NCBI GenBank assembly: GCA_905331475.1
Contig: CAJNYU010002679.1
Span: 28,847 to 92,846 of the forward strand
Direction of reading: 5' to 3'
Length of the DNA stretch: 64,000 nucleotides
Source of the DNA: Rotaria socialis
Lineage: Eukaryota > Rotifera > Eurotatoria > Philodinida > Philodinidae
Below the pieces are notes generated by a model. It saw nothing but the letters and a program-made list of their open reading frames with translations. It searched no databases and was not told the origin of the DNA. How positions within the stretch are numbered: position 1 is the first letter of the stretch; the number at the start of each line of letters is the position of its first letter. The position numbers and the translations under genes were made by a program. Positions 22,585 to 35,920 of this stretch are shown in pieces.

Positions 22585-23914
22585 TCAGAATATTAATAAC
22601 AATAAACACCGACGAAGAACTTAATTATTTATTGAAAAATATTTTTGTTGTCTGATTACTTGTATTTTTATTCTTTGATGTTTTCTCATGAATGAATCCT
22701 CGCTGTTGTAAACAGAGATTAATTAGCTTTCGTTTTGTCCGTCTATTTTTAGTATCATTTTCACGGCTGTCAGTCTAATAAATAATTCTCAGAATAAGAT
22801 TCTAGAAAACTATTCTCATACGCTTATTGTGCCCTACATTTTTAAGATAAATAGAAGTTATCATGTTTGAGTAATAGTAATTCGATTTAAACATATTTTC
22901 TTGCAAATGATCTTGAATAAGATGGTACTTGTATCAATTTTCACCGCCGAAAAAAAATTAAGATATCTATCTTGTAATGAAAGAATGGTATTACACTTTT
23001 TCCACGAGAAACATAAGTCCAACTGAACATCTCCAGTAACTATTATCGGAACACATCTATTTCAAAGCCCTATTTTGTGTTTTTTGTTACAATTGATAAA
23101 ACATTGAATTTTGCAAAAGATATTCTTTTACAACGAAATGAATGTTAGATAGCAACAATCAAAAAGAATTTTACAATGAGATGAGAATTCATGCAGGAAG
23201 GAAACACACGGAATTCAATCTTATAGGTACATGGGAAGGTTGACATCAAATTACGACTTTTAAAAAAGAATAAGAATTCGCAGAGAGCCGTGCTTTGTTT
23301 ATATATATATAGGATTTTTCATTGCTTTATTTACATTCGGAAATATAATTTTTTGCTCAACTTTTCTGTTTGAGGCTTTTTCTGTGAGCACAGACATTTG
23401 ATGCGAGCATCATCATAAAATTCAACTAGAACACATTTATTCACATATCCACAAATAACATGTAAGGGAAGTTAGCGACAGATTCGAGCTTTTCCTGAAA
23501 CGATTCGTCCCATCAATCGTGCCACTTCTTGAACGTACCGCACCAGATAGAACTCGATGAGTTCTATCTAATGCTATGTTCAAAAATCACGATAGCATGA
23601 AAGCTGAAAAAACATCTATCAAAATAAGATTCATCACCATGGGACAAAATGTACACTTTTTGTATTTCCTGAATATATTCGATATGTTGCGCGTGCCACT
23701 TTTGAAACTTATCCCATTCGATGCAGCTCGATGAGTTCTATCTAGTACAGTGTTCAAGCCTACCATCTTAAAAACTCATGAGACTAAAATATTCAACACA
23801 CCTGTGAAATTCGGGAATTTTCTGATACTTCATCTACCGATTCGCCCTGTAACCTGTGCCAACGCCAAAACCCAGGTCGAGCATTACGACGACTAGATAC
23901 GGCCGTAAACGGCC
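22585..23914. other. Intergenic, repetitive toward the assembly gap
   Basis: The first ~900 bp are plain AT-rich sequence. From about 23400 the sequence becomes repetitive (next entry). Right at the gap edge it ends in ACGGCCGTAAACGGCC, the ACGG/CCGT wording seen again in the elements at 44.1 and 45.3 kb. Confidence 0.5.
23520..23765. repeat. Diverged direct repeat with an embedded palindrome
   Basis: Two related ~70-bp stretches begin GTGCCACTT (near 23519 and 23694), and both contain CGATGAGTTCTATCTA followed by GTTCAA. In the first copy GATAGAACTC (23546-23555) and GAGTTCTATC (23559-23568) form a perfect 10-bp inverted repeat around GAT. The second copy has lost the left arm. Confidence 0.6.
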
Positions 23915-24014
23915 NNNNNNNNNNNNNNNNNNNNNNNNNNNNNNNNNNNNNNNNNNNNNNNNNNNNNNNNNNNNNNNNNNNNNNNNNNNNNNNNNNNNNN
24001 NNNNNNNNNNNNNN
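23915..24014. other. Assembly gap of 100 N
   Basis: Exactly 100 N, the usual placeholder for a gap of unknown length. The left border is ACGG/CCGT-rich and the right border is the tail of a dispersed repeat, so repeats probably caused the break. Confidence 0.98.
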
Positions 24015-24130
24015 ATCTTATCAACGAAAAAAGTTTTTTCTCAGAATTATTCAAAACATATATAAATCGACTCAGTTTTTGCAGTACAAATAACAATCGA
24101 ATACGAATCCGATGTTTCCTCATTTTTTTG
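24015..24130 (+). repeat. 3' part of a dispersed repeat (family also at 28.7 kb)
   Basis: Shares a 25-bp exact block at 24056-24080 with 28963-28987, and then a second diverged block (GCAGTACAAATAAC against GCAGTACACATAAC near 29170). The intervening ~180 bp present at 28.98-29.16 kb are missing here. The 5' part would lie in the N gap. Confidence 0.65.
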
Positions 24131-24349
24131 TGATATATAAGCTACTTTGCTTATTGCGTTTCCACAAGATAAAGTAAGAATCAGACGAAAAAAAAATCGA
24201 TTTCGAAATAGATATAATAAAATTAATTCCTTATCATGAGAAATACTAACTGAGCTGTGCAACATATTTTGATTTCAGATGAATTGCACTAACAGCGTTT
24301 ATCAATGAGAAAAATAGGAAATCTTTTTGTAACTGATTAGTGATTTATT

Positions 24350-24452
24350 CAAGGGGCAAACGGAGGGCTTGACGTAGAAAAATACTTCAAAGTAGACTAC
24401 TTGAAGTAGCTCAAAGTAACTTAAAGATCAAAAGTTTGCCGTTTCCCCCTTG
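24350..24452. mobile_element. 103-bp hAT-type MITE with perfect 8-bp target duplication
   Basis: The left end is CAAGGGGCAAACGG. The right end reads, in reverse complement, CAAGGGGGAAACGG, and the centre folds on TACTTCAA/TTGAAGTA. The element is bracketed by the direct repeat GATTTATT at 24342-24349 and 24453-24460. An 8-bp duplication with CA-starting TIRs is the hAT-superfamily signature. It has no coding capacity; an autonomous partner elsewhere is implied. Confidence 0.85.
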
Positions 24453-24460
24453 GATTTATT

Positions 24461-25595
24461 TCTTATGCTATAGTTTGACAATACTTGGAGAATATAGACA
24501 AACTATTCTTGATATTGCACTTCAAAGAATAGACCTCAGTGATTTTTTGAATAATATTTTAACACAATAGACTACAGTAATGAAGAAGAACAAAACTGAA
24601 TGAAACTGCTCGATGAAATTTTTATATATTGTCTTGTGGATAGAAAGAATTTAATTATCTAAATGGAAACTACATTCAACGTGTAACGACCAGTCCTATA
24701 TTTGAAATATACAGACCTCGACATCTAACAAAAAAACAGAATATTAAGTTTAATGTTTCCAGGATTTCTCTATGATTGAGTAAATAAAAACTTTGATTAC
24801 TAAAATCTTTTTTTTAAATTTATTTTCAATACTAATCAAACTTTTATGAGTTCTGTCGCAATGTTTAGTATCTAAATTAATGCGCCGTTTCAAGTTTACT
24901 AGATGAAAACACGATTTGAATGTCTTGTAGTAACACTACAACCATTACGTACCTTGTTCAATTCATTTGTTTAGTATTTAAAATTAATTTTAACAATAGC
25001 TCTATTATTAACTCAATTAATTGTATTAAATAGGATTTGAACTTCGCAATTTTTGTGGCACATTTTGTTTGCTTCTCCTCTAGGCTTTTTCTTGTTGTAT
25101 TCCATGATTATACATATTCAAATTATGTTTTAATAGTGAATGACTGTTTTTAATAATTTATGGTCGAACTCATACTCATTCCTAAAGAATATAACTACGC
25201 CTCGGGAACCGAAACACTCGGAAAAAGTCCAGCAATGCAATCTACTTTTCTATTTTATTGGCCCAACAGACTCTATACAATAAAATATATTGATTCCTGC
25301 AGATGTTAAATCATTTTCTACAGTAATTGTGTCTACTTTTTGCCGGTACCGATTTCGCGTCATATTTATTTACATTGTTTCTCTCTTTAATTTTGACTAG
25401 TCAGGAATATCTAGATGGCGATCATGAACGAACGATGTAAAACATTGTTGATGAAAATTGAAAATTAGTTCAGCTGGTTTATGCTGCCATCTGTCTTGCA
25501 TTGGAAAAACATTTGCTATGTTTTATACGAATAAAAGTTATCCGGAAACAAAACAAAAAAAAATTATTGTATTCAGTTTTTATTTTTTGCAACAA
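24461..25595. other. Intergenic upstream of the EXD3-like gene
   Basis: AT-rich; no gene, RNA or repeat recognised. An in-frame ATG at 25518 could extend the next gene by 26 residues. Confidence 0.5.
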
Positions 25596-28523
25596 ATGTC
25601 ATCATTATTGTCAAGTCTGTCTGAAAAATTGCATTTACACAATGATCAAGAGGCTATTGAGTTAGCTATAAATCATTTTAATAATTCCCATCAACCATAC
25701 AATGATTTATTTGAATATCTTTTACTATTATCTGAATCACATCATAATAATATGAATTTAATCAATTGTCTTATTCATTCCTTTGTTCAATGGAAAAATC
25801 AATCAAATAAAACTGTCGCAATTCCTCATATTGATGAAAATTTAATTAGTGATTTAATTTTAAGAAAATTACCAATAAAATTCTTACAAGATTTCTGTGA
25901 AATATTTAACATTTCGAAAGATAATTTATTATTTTTATTACGAACTTTAATATTTGATCCATTAAATTCACCGTCATATAAACGTGCACTAAATATAATT
26001 GTAAAATTCAATTATCAATTAGAATTTTCTCCAAATGAAATTTTATTACCATTAATACTTCAAACAAAAGATCATCTTATTCATATCTATATGGATAAGA
26101 AACCACAATTAGAAGGATATGTATTAGAGTTACTAGATTATTTATATGAAAGTGGAGGGAAGAAAATTCGAGAAATTTTATCCAACCAATTCAATATCCG
26201 AAATTTAAATCTTAATAAAAAAGCTCTCGGTAAATTAGCGGTTCGCTATTGGAATACATTGGGAAATGAGCAAACAGAAAAGTATCCAAATTTATCTACA
26301 TTACAACATAGAAGAACATTAAGTTATTTAATTAATGTTAAATATTTTGAGAATATTGAAGAAAAAACAACGAGTGACGAAGCTTGGAACGAATTAATTG
26401 AAGTAAAAATAGACAAAAAAAATTGCTTAGTTTATTTTTCATTGTATTTAAGGAAATTATATTAGGCAATAATGACCTATCGGATTATTTCATCGAATTG
26501 CTTGTTGATAAAGATGATATTGTTGCTGTTAGATATTGGAGTAAGAAATAGTTTGGATCATTCTTATTTATCAAGTGTCGTTTTTTTTTGTATTTAGTCG
26601 CATGGTTAAATCGACCTGAGCATACATTACCTCCTTGGGTATGTAAGTCTTTTTAGTGAGATTATACTAATATGATTTATGATTGTTACAAAAAAAAAAT
26701 ATATATATATATATCGAAAATGTATTAGATAGAATACAAAGAAAACATTTCCATTAATTGTCAATAACACCTACCCACGAGCATAGTAAATATGAATTGA
26801 TTCCGAAAGAGATCAGATTGCTGTGATTTACAAACATTCAGCCTGTTATTTTATATCCATTGACTTTGTTAAATTGAAAATCAAAGTTAATAATTCAGAT
26901 TAATCGAGTAACTTTTTTATGTGGGACATTAGTTCTAATGATTGCTAAAATAAGAAATTAATTGTTTCCTTTTTTTTTCGAAAAAGGTACAAAGGTATAT
27001 TCGTTCTAAACCAAACAGCCGATCTACAACAGTAGCCGTTGATAAAAGCCCTAAGCAAATCGCATCTATTGAATATTACAAAATGCCGCTTGAAGATATA
27101 CAAATAGTTTTTGTTGACTCCATGCCTGGATATGAACGTTTACTTGATCGTTTATTTAATGGAAATAATAGTCAAGAAGAGCTAATACTTGGTTTTGATT
27201 GTAAGTAATTTTTATTAAAAAATATTTTGGATTTTGACATGTGTTCGTTTTTCTGTTGCTGCTGATGAAAATAATTCGATCTGTATTTCAATTTTCATTT
27301 TAAATATCATGATAAAGTTGCATTTTCAGAAATAGAAAATCTTTATTTGAGTCTTCATAGGTGCTATACAAAAATTTTCCCTATTTCATTATACAAGCAT
27401 AAAAGATACCTTTGGTATTGTGTGATTACATCTATATTCTGAGCAATTCATTAGCATTTTCTTATCCCCAATTGCACGTATCCGGACATGGAGTGAGAAA
27501 AAATTGACATATCATTGCATTTCTGATTAAGGATGATGTCAAGTCGAATTTTTCTCTAGTGTGTGCGACAATCGCTTAGATTTATAGAAAAGAAATTGAA
27601 CTAAGCAATCACTAAATAACATGCTGCATTCTATACATTCACTACAGAAAAGATTGTTCTTCTTAAATTCGAAAAAGTTCCTTTTAGAACAATATCTCTA
27701 TCGTGATTTTTAGGTGAATGGAAACCAATATTTAATAATACATCGACATCTAAACAACGTCTTAGTATAGTGCAAATAGCATTTCCGAACGAAATATTCT
27801 TGCTTGATGTACTTCATTTTTTTCATACATGTGATCCCGAAAATATTCAAAGACGTTTAGCAAATCGTTTGTTCGACGATGATCACGTGACAATACTTTG
27901 TAAGTTCAAATTGTTTCTAAAAATTGAATTTTCCAAAGAAAAATAAATTTTGTAGGTTACGGTTTTCAAGCAGATGCTTCTATGCTGATTGCTTCTTATC
28001 CAATTTTCAATCAAGTACTTCTCTCGGGAAAGACTTTATTAGATTTATCGTTTGTACAAACAGAGGTAAATATATAAAAGCAAAAACTATTTGCCTATTT
28101 TTCTTTCTTTTCTTATTAATAGTTGTTGAATACTCGGCGAGATATATTTCCATATCCTACACTACCAAATAATATAATTTCAAAAGAGAAAGGCCTGAGT
28201 GAATTAGTTCGTTTATGTTTTGGTAAAACATTAAATAAATCTGAGCGATGTTCTAATTGGGACCGACGGCCATTGCGACAAGCTCAAATTCATTACGCAG
28301 GTTTTTGAAAAGTAAAAGTCATTTTGCGTTATATTCTTCTTTTTCTTTTATTTTAGCATATGATGCGTATTGTTTAATTGATATTTATAATTGTCTCGGT
28401 AATCGTCTTCAATCATTCGATTATCTTCAATCACTTCGTGGATACAAACCGAAAAAATCCGATCCACCAGTCGATCAAAATGATCATTTTCAAACATCGA
28501 ATAGTGTTACTTCGGTTCAATGA
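25596..28523 (+). CDS. EXD3: EXD3 / mut-7 (Nibbler)-type 3'-5' exoribonuclease, 596 aa
   Basis: Eight exons: 25596-26402, 26453-26540, 26598-26638, 26987-27200, 27714-27899, 27956-28065, 28123-28300, 28357-28523. All introns are GT-AG and the frame is kept. The N-terminal ~290 residues are helical (HEAT-like), as in mut-7/Nibbler. The exonuclease domain shows the DEDDy set: GFDCEW (D and E), YGFQADASML (D), and YAAYDAYCLIDIY (Tyr and D). The last of these is completed across the final junction. KGLSELVRLCFGKTL is a family hallmark. Known role: 3' trimming of small RNAs. The Mut7-C domain of some relatives is absent; the protein ends ~45 residues after the exonuclease fold. A longer start at ATG 25518 is possible. 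A polyadenylation signal AATAAA lies near 28656. Confidence 0.9.
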
Positions 28524-28691
28524 AGAACTAGACATTTATTATTTAGTTTCGAATAGTAACTTTCTATTTAATTCTGACATCGATGTCGTGTTTATGATTA
28601 TAATTTAATATTGTTTATGTGTCCAAACACGCGGAATTTTATTTTACTTAGATTGAATAAAAATTCTTGTCAATAATGTATTAAATAGTTC
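28524..28691 (+). other. 3' flank of the EXD3-like gene
   Basis: AT-rich sequence with a polyadenylation-like AATAAA near 28656, directly followed by the dispersed repeat. Confidence 0.5.
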
Positions 28692-29235
28692 TTTTTGTGT
28701 ACTCAAAAAGTGAGTACACTAGAATCGGTCAGTGTGTCCGTCCGGCCGTAGGCACGATAACTCGCGAAAGGAGAGTCAGACCGTGATGAAATTTTCCACA
28801 CAGTTCAATCTCATGAATATCTCGGTCGTGTTCCAAGAGGAGAAGAATCCCTCAAGAAATGGTTGAGTTATCGAAAAAATTGTCATTTTTGACCAGGCCA
28901 TCCCTGAGGAGGGGTACAGGGATTTGTTTTTAAAAAACAAATTTTTCTCAGGATCATTGACAACATATATAAATCGACTCAGTTTTTAACGCTGATTCCG
29001 AATCTGATATTATTTTTGAGCTAAACCGTAGCTTTCTGATGAAACATCGCCTGAAAAACGTCTCAAAATGCACAAAAACTGCATCCAGAAATCAAATTGC
29101 CTAGTTTCTCATGATAATTTTGGTGTTCAGACATTCTAGAATGACTCATATATCCCATGCATTTTTTGCAGTACACATAACTTTCAGATGAAATCCGAAG
29201 TTTCCACATTTTTTTGTCAGCTATGAATTCAGACA
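28692..29235 (+). repeat. Dispersed repeat, longest copy in the window
   Basis: Starts TTTTTGTGTACTC and has a terminal palindrome, GTGTACTC (28697-28704) against GAGTACAC (28712-28719), then TAGAATCGGTCAGTGTGTCC. The 63866-64000 copy matches this 5' part but lacks an internal segment of roughly 100 bp. The 24015-24130 copy matches the 3' part. No open frame of note and no clear terminal repeats or target duplication, so its class is unknown. The remaining sequence to 29519 is AT-rich with a TA run near 29448. Confidence 0.7.
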
Positions 29236-29519
29236 AAAATAAGCATATCGTAGAAAAGCTCTCAAGTCAACTGAATTACGATGAATGTCTTTCTATAGCA
29301 GTACTCAATATAAAAAGAATATCGTCAGACTATTAGCGCTTTTTTCTTCATACAATCATAATTGCTTGAAAGTCATCATTCTCTTTTTCAAATATTAAAT
29401 TTTCTTTATTCAATCAAGCAAATCAAATGAATAATAATTTATCAATATATATATATATATATGTATATACATCTGCATGAATATTAGTACAATACAATTA
29501 CTAAACTAAAAAGGCATGC

Positions 29520-30462
29520 TTAATGATTGCCTGGAAGTAATAATTTGCCAAGCGTTGCTTCGTATTGTTCATCTAAAGTAACAAGTTCTGCAACAACATT
29601 TAAACGTCGCTGAGCTAAATGTTTCAATTGTATATATGCATTATTTCGTTGTTCACTACGCGTCTTTTGTCGCTCAATGGTTGTAGATAAATGATCAGAC
29701 ATACGACGCGTTTTTCGTGGACTTTCAATTCGAGGCGTTGATGATATTGATGAGGACGAACGCATTCGATTATCAGGTACTTCATGACGATGAATATCTG
29801 ATTCATGTCTAGAATGAAATTATGATAAACGAATTTGCTGGTCGGTTAACTTTGACAGAGACTTAATCAAAGGATAGTATTAATTAATTTAGTTGTTTTA
29901 ACTCTGTCAATAGGATTGTCTAAGTTGAACGAGAAATATCTATACGTACCGTTGAGACATCATCGATATATTTTTATGGCCAGTAAATGAATGATTAAGC
30001 AATTGTGCTAAAGTTCCCATTTCATGTGTTAAATCTATAGATGGATTTTCTTGAAAATGACTAATTGATTTAGGTTTAACTTTAATTTGCGATGGATATT
30101 CATCTGAACTTAATTCTCCACTTTCACATTCACTTGCACTTGTACAACTATTATCTGATGATACCAATGGTAAATGTGACGCACTATTATTAACACTAAT
30201 AACTAAAACAAAACAATGGAAAGTAAAATCTTTTTTTTTTTGATTGGTTTAAAAACTAAATTTAACCTTCTTTAACATAAACACATCTTCTTGAAAAAGT
30301 TCTCATTGCTGCTGCATTTATATTAGATGAAATATCTGATAAAGGAATTGATGGGCGATTACGATAGCCTTGGGTTGTTGTGATTGAAGATGAAGTATGC
30401 GTTGCTGTTGAATGCCATTTATTAGTTGATGACAAGGAAGCTGAGCCTGAATTTGCCAGCAT
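29520..30462 (-). CDS. Unrecognised Ser-rich protein, 245 aa, three exons
   Basis: Exons 30462-30267, 30202-29950 and 29808-29520 on the minus strand join in frame across two short GT-AG introns (64 and 141 bp). The protein is Ser/Thr-rich and mostly disordered-looking, with an acidic patch (ECESGELSSDEYPS). The C terminus is a predicted helix (AYIQLKHLAQRRLNVVAEL...DEQYEATLGKLLLPG). There is no signal peptide or membrane segment. I do not recognise a family. It could be a regulatory or scaffold protein, but nothing in the sequence proves a function. The start codon ATG at 30462 follows no obvious splice site, and upstream exons cannot be excluded. Confidence 0.6.
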
Positions 30463-31062
30463 TTCAAAATTTCAGAATACAAAAACAACAGAATTTCATT
30501 GCATGATGTAATGAACAAAACGGACGAGGCGATCGCGTTATAATGATCAACACAATTTACTTCTGATGCGCACACTTAAATGTAAAGAATGAATAACAAG
30601 CAAACTACTATTGTTCTATCTATCTATCCTATCCTCGATATACATTTCATCCATTCGTTTAAAGTAAACAAATAGAATTTTTGTTATTCATGACGAATCT
30701 TCAATGTACATCGAAAACGACAAATCTCTATTTTTGCAGCGTTCAACATTTATCTTAAATATTGATTTTAATTGTATGAAATTTATTCTTTCTTTGTTAC
30801 GCTTATTGACATGAGAACCCACTCGATGCGATTTGTACGAAACGCATCGAACTGACTCAGATCATCAACGCCTGTTGATTCAAAACAATTTTTCCATAGG
30901 CACATAATAATCACATTAGATTAAGCTAATGAAAATATAATAAAATTTTTATTCACAAAAAAGAATCATTGACGAGACAATAGTAACAAACGCATCTTGA
31001 TTACCCAAAACTCTACAAATATTATATGCCAACCGACATGACCGGAAAAAAAGCTGTTCAAT
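30463..31062. other. Intergenic, Hsp70 3' side
   Basis: AT-rich. On the minus strand it holds the Hsp70 3' UTR with an AATAAA signal near 30950. No other feature seen. Confidence 0.5.
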
Positions 31063-34059
<2,997 letters not shown>

Positions 34060-34130
34060 GGTATATGATAAATGTATATGCGAACGAAATTTGAATTAAA
34101 ACAACAGATGAATAGCGCGTCAATGTATGA

Positions 34131-34138
34131 ATATATAG
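34131..34138 (-). promoter_or_regulatory. Candidate TATA box of the Hsp70 gene
   Basis: TATATAT on the minus strand, 72-79 bp upstream of the ATG and directly downstream of the heat-shock element. This is the usual arrangement of Hsp70 promoters, though AT-rich context makes TATA calls weak. Confidence 0.5.
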
Positions 34139-34148
34139 TAAAATAATA

Positions 34149-34163
34149 TTCTAGAATATTCTC
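34149..34163 (-). promoter_or_regulatory. Heat-shock element of the Hsp70 gene
   Basis: ATTCTAGAATATTCT contains three alternating units TTC-nn-GAA-nn-TTC with perfect spacing, the HSF1 binding consensus. It lies ~90 bp upstream of the Hsp70 ATG. Between it and the gene, at about 34131-34138, is TATATA-like sequence that can serve as a TATA box. Confidence 0.85.
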
Positions 34164-35372
34164 GACGTGTAGGTGAAGCAAAATCTATGCTCGCACCTTT
34201 TTATACAATTAACTGGAAAGGAGAAAAAGAAGAAGAAAAAAAAAAAAACAACAACAACAAGGAGAAAGAAAAAAAGAAAGGAAGAAAGAACGACTAGCTT
34301 CTAGATTCTCTAGTGCAACATTGTCAATATTCACAATAATGCTCTAGTAATTGTTCATGAATATCTACAGATTAGATTAGTAATGTTTGTTTAATTTCTT
34401 TTTTTTTATTTATAAAACTTTTCCAACAATTCATAGGAAGAATACAAGGAAATAGAAAACCCTTACACAATGACTTGCATTGTTGACATAGGAAGAAGCT
34501 TGTTGCCGAAATGACGATATCGAGCGTTTTCAAATTTTTAATATAATTGAAATTCAAAAAAAAACACAGATTTTCTTTTTATTTCATGGAACTCAATCTA
34601 CCAACAAACGATGTTACTCGCCTACAGATTTTTTTTCGATGAATTTACGGGTAAAATTACATTTACAAAACAGAACCCTATTTTGAAAACAAGAAGATCG
34701 ATTGAAAAAATTATCGTGAAAATTACGAATTTTCATACTAAGGAGTTCATTTTTATAGAGCCAACAAAAGTGAAAAATTGAAGGAATATTTTGTTTTGTT
34801 TCGGTAGAGCTTCGAAACGTATTGTTTTCTAGTAAAATGAAGGCTTTTGAAAAAATTGCGAGAAATACCAAAGTTTACTCCGACGCAAAATTCAGTTTCA
34901 CACGGAACAAATATCAAAACTGATATAGATTTTTCTGTGATTCTTTTCAGTCTGCACATTAGTCGTTTTTTTTTCTTCCGAGTACATGTTAGTATTTACA
35001 TCCTTCTACGCTACCCTTCCGATGCGCCAACAGCTTAGTAACAATCTCTTTCGCTTGCCAAAGGTTCAGACTATTTATAAATATTCAATACTCTCTTAAG
35101 ATTAATCTAACATTGCCAAGTATCAAATGAACCTTTCTAAATACAAAGAGATTTACTTCGAAAATCCGAAACGAGTACAGTATCACACAAGAATAATATT
35201 TGATTTCATCTAAGTTTATTAGAGTAACTCATACGACTCTCTATACTTCATAACTTTGATTTAATTGAAGACATAGCTAATATTTTTATCTACACATAAT
35301 AATACACCAGCACAAGAAACATATATATATATACAAAAACAAATAAGACAATTGATTTGCTTTCTTGTATCT
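34164..35372. other. Intergenic, Hsp70 promoter side to small membrane protein
   Basis: A purine-rich stretch (about 34216-34290) of AAG/AAC repeats precedes plain AT-rich sequence. A partial TTC/GAA array (CTTCTAGATTCTC near 34299) may be a weak second heat-shock element. No gene supported. Confidence 0.45.
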
Positions 35373-35920
35373 TTAATTATGTTCATGTTGAAGTAAACGA
35401 TGTTCACTTGGATGAGCACTACCATTGGATACATGTCCATTTTTAGTTGGTGATCTTGTATGTCCATTTCCAATAGCTGCCATCCCACCTAAATTACCAT
35501 TGACAGTTGTTGTTTTTTCGGTATAAGTCGTAATTGTGACTTCTTTGTCAGACTCAGTTATAAGTGTTGCAGTTGCTGTTTGTGATGTACATGTTATCGG
35601 TACGGATGTTACTCCATTCGTTTCAGCAAGTGGAATGGAAGTTGGATTATCCGAATTTTCATCGAAATATCGACGACGAGAAATAAAATAATAAAGAACT
35701 GTTAACAGAAAAACAATTATAACTATAGAAGATAATAATACAACAAGCTAAAACAAAATAAAAGAAGTTTTTGATTTCAATAACAAAAGATTATATCTCA
35801 TACCACAGCATTCCATCCGATTGATTGTGGCGATGGACATAATTTCACGTTAAATATTGATGGTTGAGCTAATTGACTAGCAGCATCATTGTTATTGGAA
35901 CCAGTTGGAAACATCGACAT
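35373..35920 (-). CDS. Small single-pass membrane protein, 163 aa
   Basis: Two exons, 35920-35804 and 35747-35373, with a 56-bp GT-AG intron in phase 0. A ~38-residue N-terminal part with no signal peptide leads into one strong membrane helix (AVLVVLLSSIVIIVFLLTVL) split by the intron. After the helix comes a basic stop-transfer (SRRR) and a Thr/Ser-rich tail of ~95 residues with a His-rich C terminus. The topology fits a type III or signal-anchor protein. No family recognised. Codon use and splice signals look like neighbouring genes. Confidence 0.65.

Noticed and set aside
23856..24123. Open frames crossing the N gap
   Set aside because: Their middle is translated N and they carry no evidence of coding.
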